Shown piece after piece: positions 23,427 through 24,237 of a DNA stretch of 24,237 nucleotides. The stretch's first letter is position 1, and every line of letters starts with the position of its first letter. The DNA lies in contig DDEU01000063.1 in the NCBI GenBank assembly GCA_002336815.1, positions 52,223-76,459 of the forward strand, given 5' to 3'. A program made the translations under genes and the position numbers. The notes beneath the pieces are model-generated. The model made no database searches and was not told the origin of the DNA. It worked only from the letters and a program-made list of their open reading frames with translations. The DNA comes from Chitinophagaceae bacterium UBA1946. Its GTDB lineage: Bacteria > Bacteroidota > Bacteroidia > Chitinophagales > Chitinophagaceae.

Positions 23427-24237
23427 GACTGGCATCAAAAGCAGCAGCCTCAAAATTCACATCGCTGTAATCGTTCATTACATTGTACAAAGTATCTCTT
23501 TCAACGGGCCTGCGTTTTACCTGCCTGATCAATGTTACCAGTTCTTCTGTAGACATGGTAGGAGATTGTTCTTCGCTGCCTGCCATACTGTAGATCTTTG
23601 TTGAGTCATCAATGGTACCATCAATATCATTCACACCGAACGCCAGCGACAACTGTGCATTCTCTCTTCCCAGCATCGGCCAGTATGCCTTGAGGTGAGG
23701 GAAATTATCTAAATATATCCTTGCGATCGCATACAGGCGCATGTCTTCAATAATGGAACTTTCTGTAACATAGCTCATGTCGTTGTCCATGTTCCTGAAC
23801 TTTAAAGGAATAAAAGTATTAAAGCCCTTTGTTTTATCCTGCAGTTCTCTCAGTCTTCTCATGTGATCGATGCGGTGTTCATATTTTTCAATGTGACCAT
23901 ACAGCATGGTGGCATTGCTGTGCATACCCAGTTGATGCGCTGCTTCATGTATCGCTAACCAGCCATCGGCATTTACTTTATCCGCACAGATCTGTTCTCT
24001 GATCTCCGGGGCAAAAATTTCTGCGCCGCCGCCCGGTAAACTGTCGAGCCCGGCTTCATGCAAGCGCTTCATTCCTTCTTCAATACTAAGTTTCGCCTTG
24101 CGGAACATGTAATCCAGTTCTACCGCTGTAAAGGCTTTTACATGCAAACCGGGGCGATGGGCTTTTATTTTCTGCATCAGCTCAATAAAATATTCCATGT
24201 TCATTTTAGGATGAACGCCACCCACAATATGCACTTC
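23419..24237 (-). CDS. mqnE: aminofutalosine synthase MqnE, C-terminal part (start lies beyond the window)
   Basis: A radical SAM enzyme that makes aminofutalosine from dehydrochorismate-derived substrate and SAM in the futalosine route to menaquinone; cytoplasmic. About 272 C-terminal residues are present, and the frame is open through the window edge. The CxxxCxxC cluster motif is in the missing part. Diagnostic pieces are HIVGGVHPKMNMEYFIELM, HVKAFTAVELDYM, SLPGGGAEIF, NATMLYGHIEKYEHRIDHM, LRELQDKTKGFNTFIPLKF and the closing LAFGVNDIDGT. MLYGH and FIPLKF favour MqnE over MqnC. The stop overlaps the end of the sensor kinase gene by 8 bases on the opposite strand. The gene shows the organism uses futalosine-type quinone synthesis. 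Confidence 0.93.
   Translation of the reverse strand, partial: EVHIVGGVHPKMNMEYFIELMQKIKAHRPGLHVKAFTAVELDYMFRKAKLSIEEGMKRLHEAGLDSLPGGGAEIFAPEIREQICADKVNADGWLAIHEAAHQLGMHSNATMLYGHIEKYEHRIDHMRRLRELQDKTKGFNTFIPLKFRNMDNDMSYVTESSIIEDMRLYAIARIYLDNFPHLKAYWPMLGRENAQLSLAFGVNDIDGTIDDSTKIYSMAGSEEQSPTMSTEELVTLIRQVKRRPVERDTLYNVMNDYSDVNFEAAAFDASLN

Noticed and set aside
1..24237. CRISPR array, restriction-modification or toxin-antitoxin module
   Set aside because: No regularly spaced direct repeats and no nuclease or toxin families are seen. The acidic/basic pair lacks any toxin signature, so I do not call it a toxin-antitoxin system.

Overview
The window looks like chromosome of a Bacteroidota bacterium, most likely a member of the Chitinophagaceae. 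The evidence is as follows. One large secreted protein ends in a type IX secretion (type B) sorting domain. Several starts are preceded by the Bacteroidota-specific -7 promoter box TAnnTTTG, and Shine-Dalgarno sequences are generally absent. The gene set is also typical: PD40/OmpA protein, NIPSNAP, ThuA-like, FUSC, 7TMR-DISM hybrid kinase, and MqnE of the futalosine menaquinone route. I see no rRNA, tRNA, CRISPR array, intact transposase or prophage.

Layout. 1-2820: minus-strand tripartite efflux operon (TolC-like channel, then periplasmic adaptor; the RND pump presumably lies beyond base 1), with a well-formed promoter at 2791-2820. 2935-5038: DUF1801 protein and a PD40/CRD/OmpA envelope protein. 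5157-5942: NIPSNAP gene broken by one in-frame TAG. 6095-7599: plus-strand beta-barrel protein and ThuA-domain protein. 7621-9039: minus-strand 49-residue basic protein, strongly acidic 106-residue protein, and glycerophosphodiester phosphodiesterase lipoprotein. 9232-10101: PfkB kinase. 10234-13453: 817-residue T9SS cargo with seven FDPG repeats, and an unknown secreted protein. 13572-15797: FUSC membrane protein, probably started at TTG. 15854-17646: RRM RNA-binding protein, then a lipocalin-like lipoprotein followed by a glycine-zipper OmpA lipoprotein. 18003-19526: ALDH7-family dehydrogenase. 19712-20881: SAM methyltransferase. 21018-23426: hybrid sensor kinase. 23419 to the end: C-terminal part of mqnE.

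How it fits together. Most of the window is envelope biology (efflux, peptidoglycan-anchored OmpA proteins, lipoproteins, a surface-secreted protein) mixed with single-gene metabolic units. True operons are few: TolC-adaptor, lipocalin-OmpA, and the acidic/basic small-protein pair. Strong hairpin terminators separate convergent neighbours at 15808-15836 and 19595-19640.

I found no clear-cut new defence or mobile system. The best leads are the tightly linked acidic/basic small-protein pair (7621-8109), the single-base nonsense interruption of the NIPSNAP gene, two long genes that lack an in-frame ATG at the expected start, and a repeat-flanked terminator island at 19538-19714.
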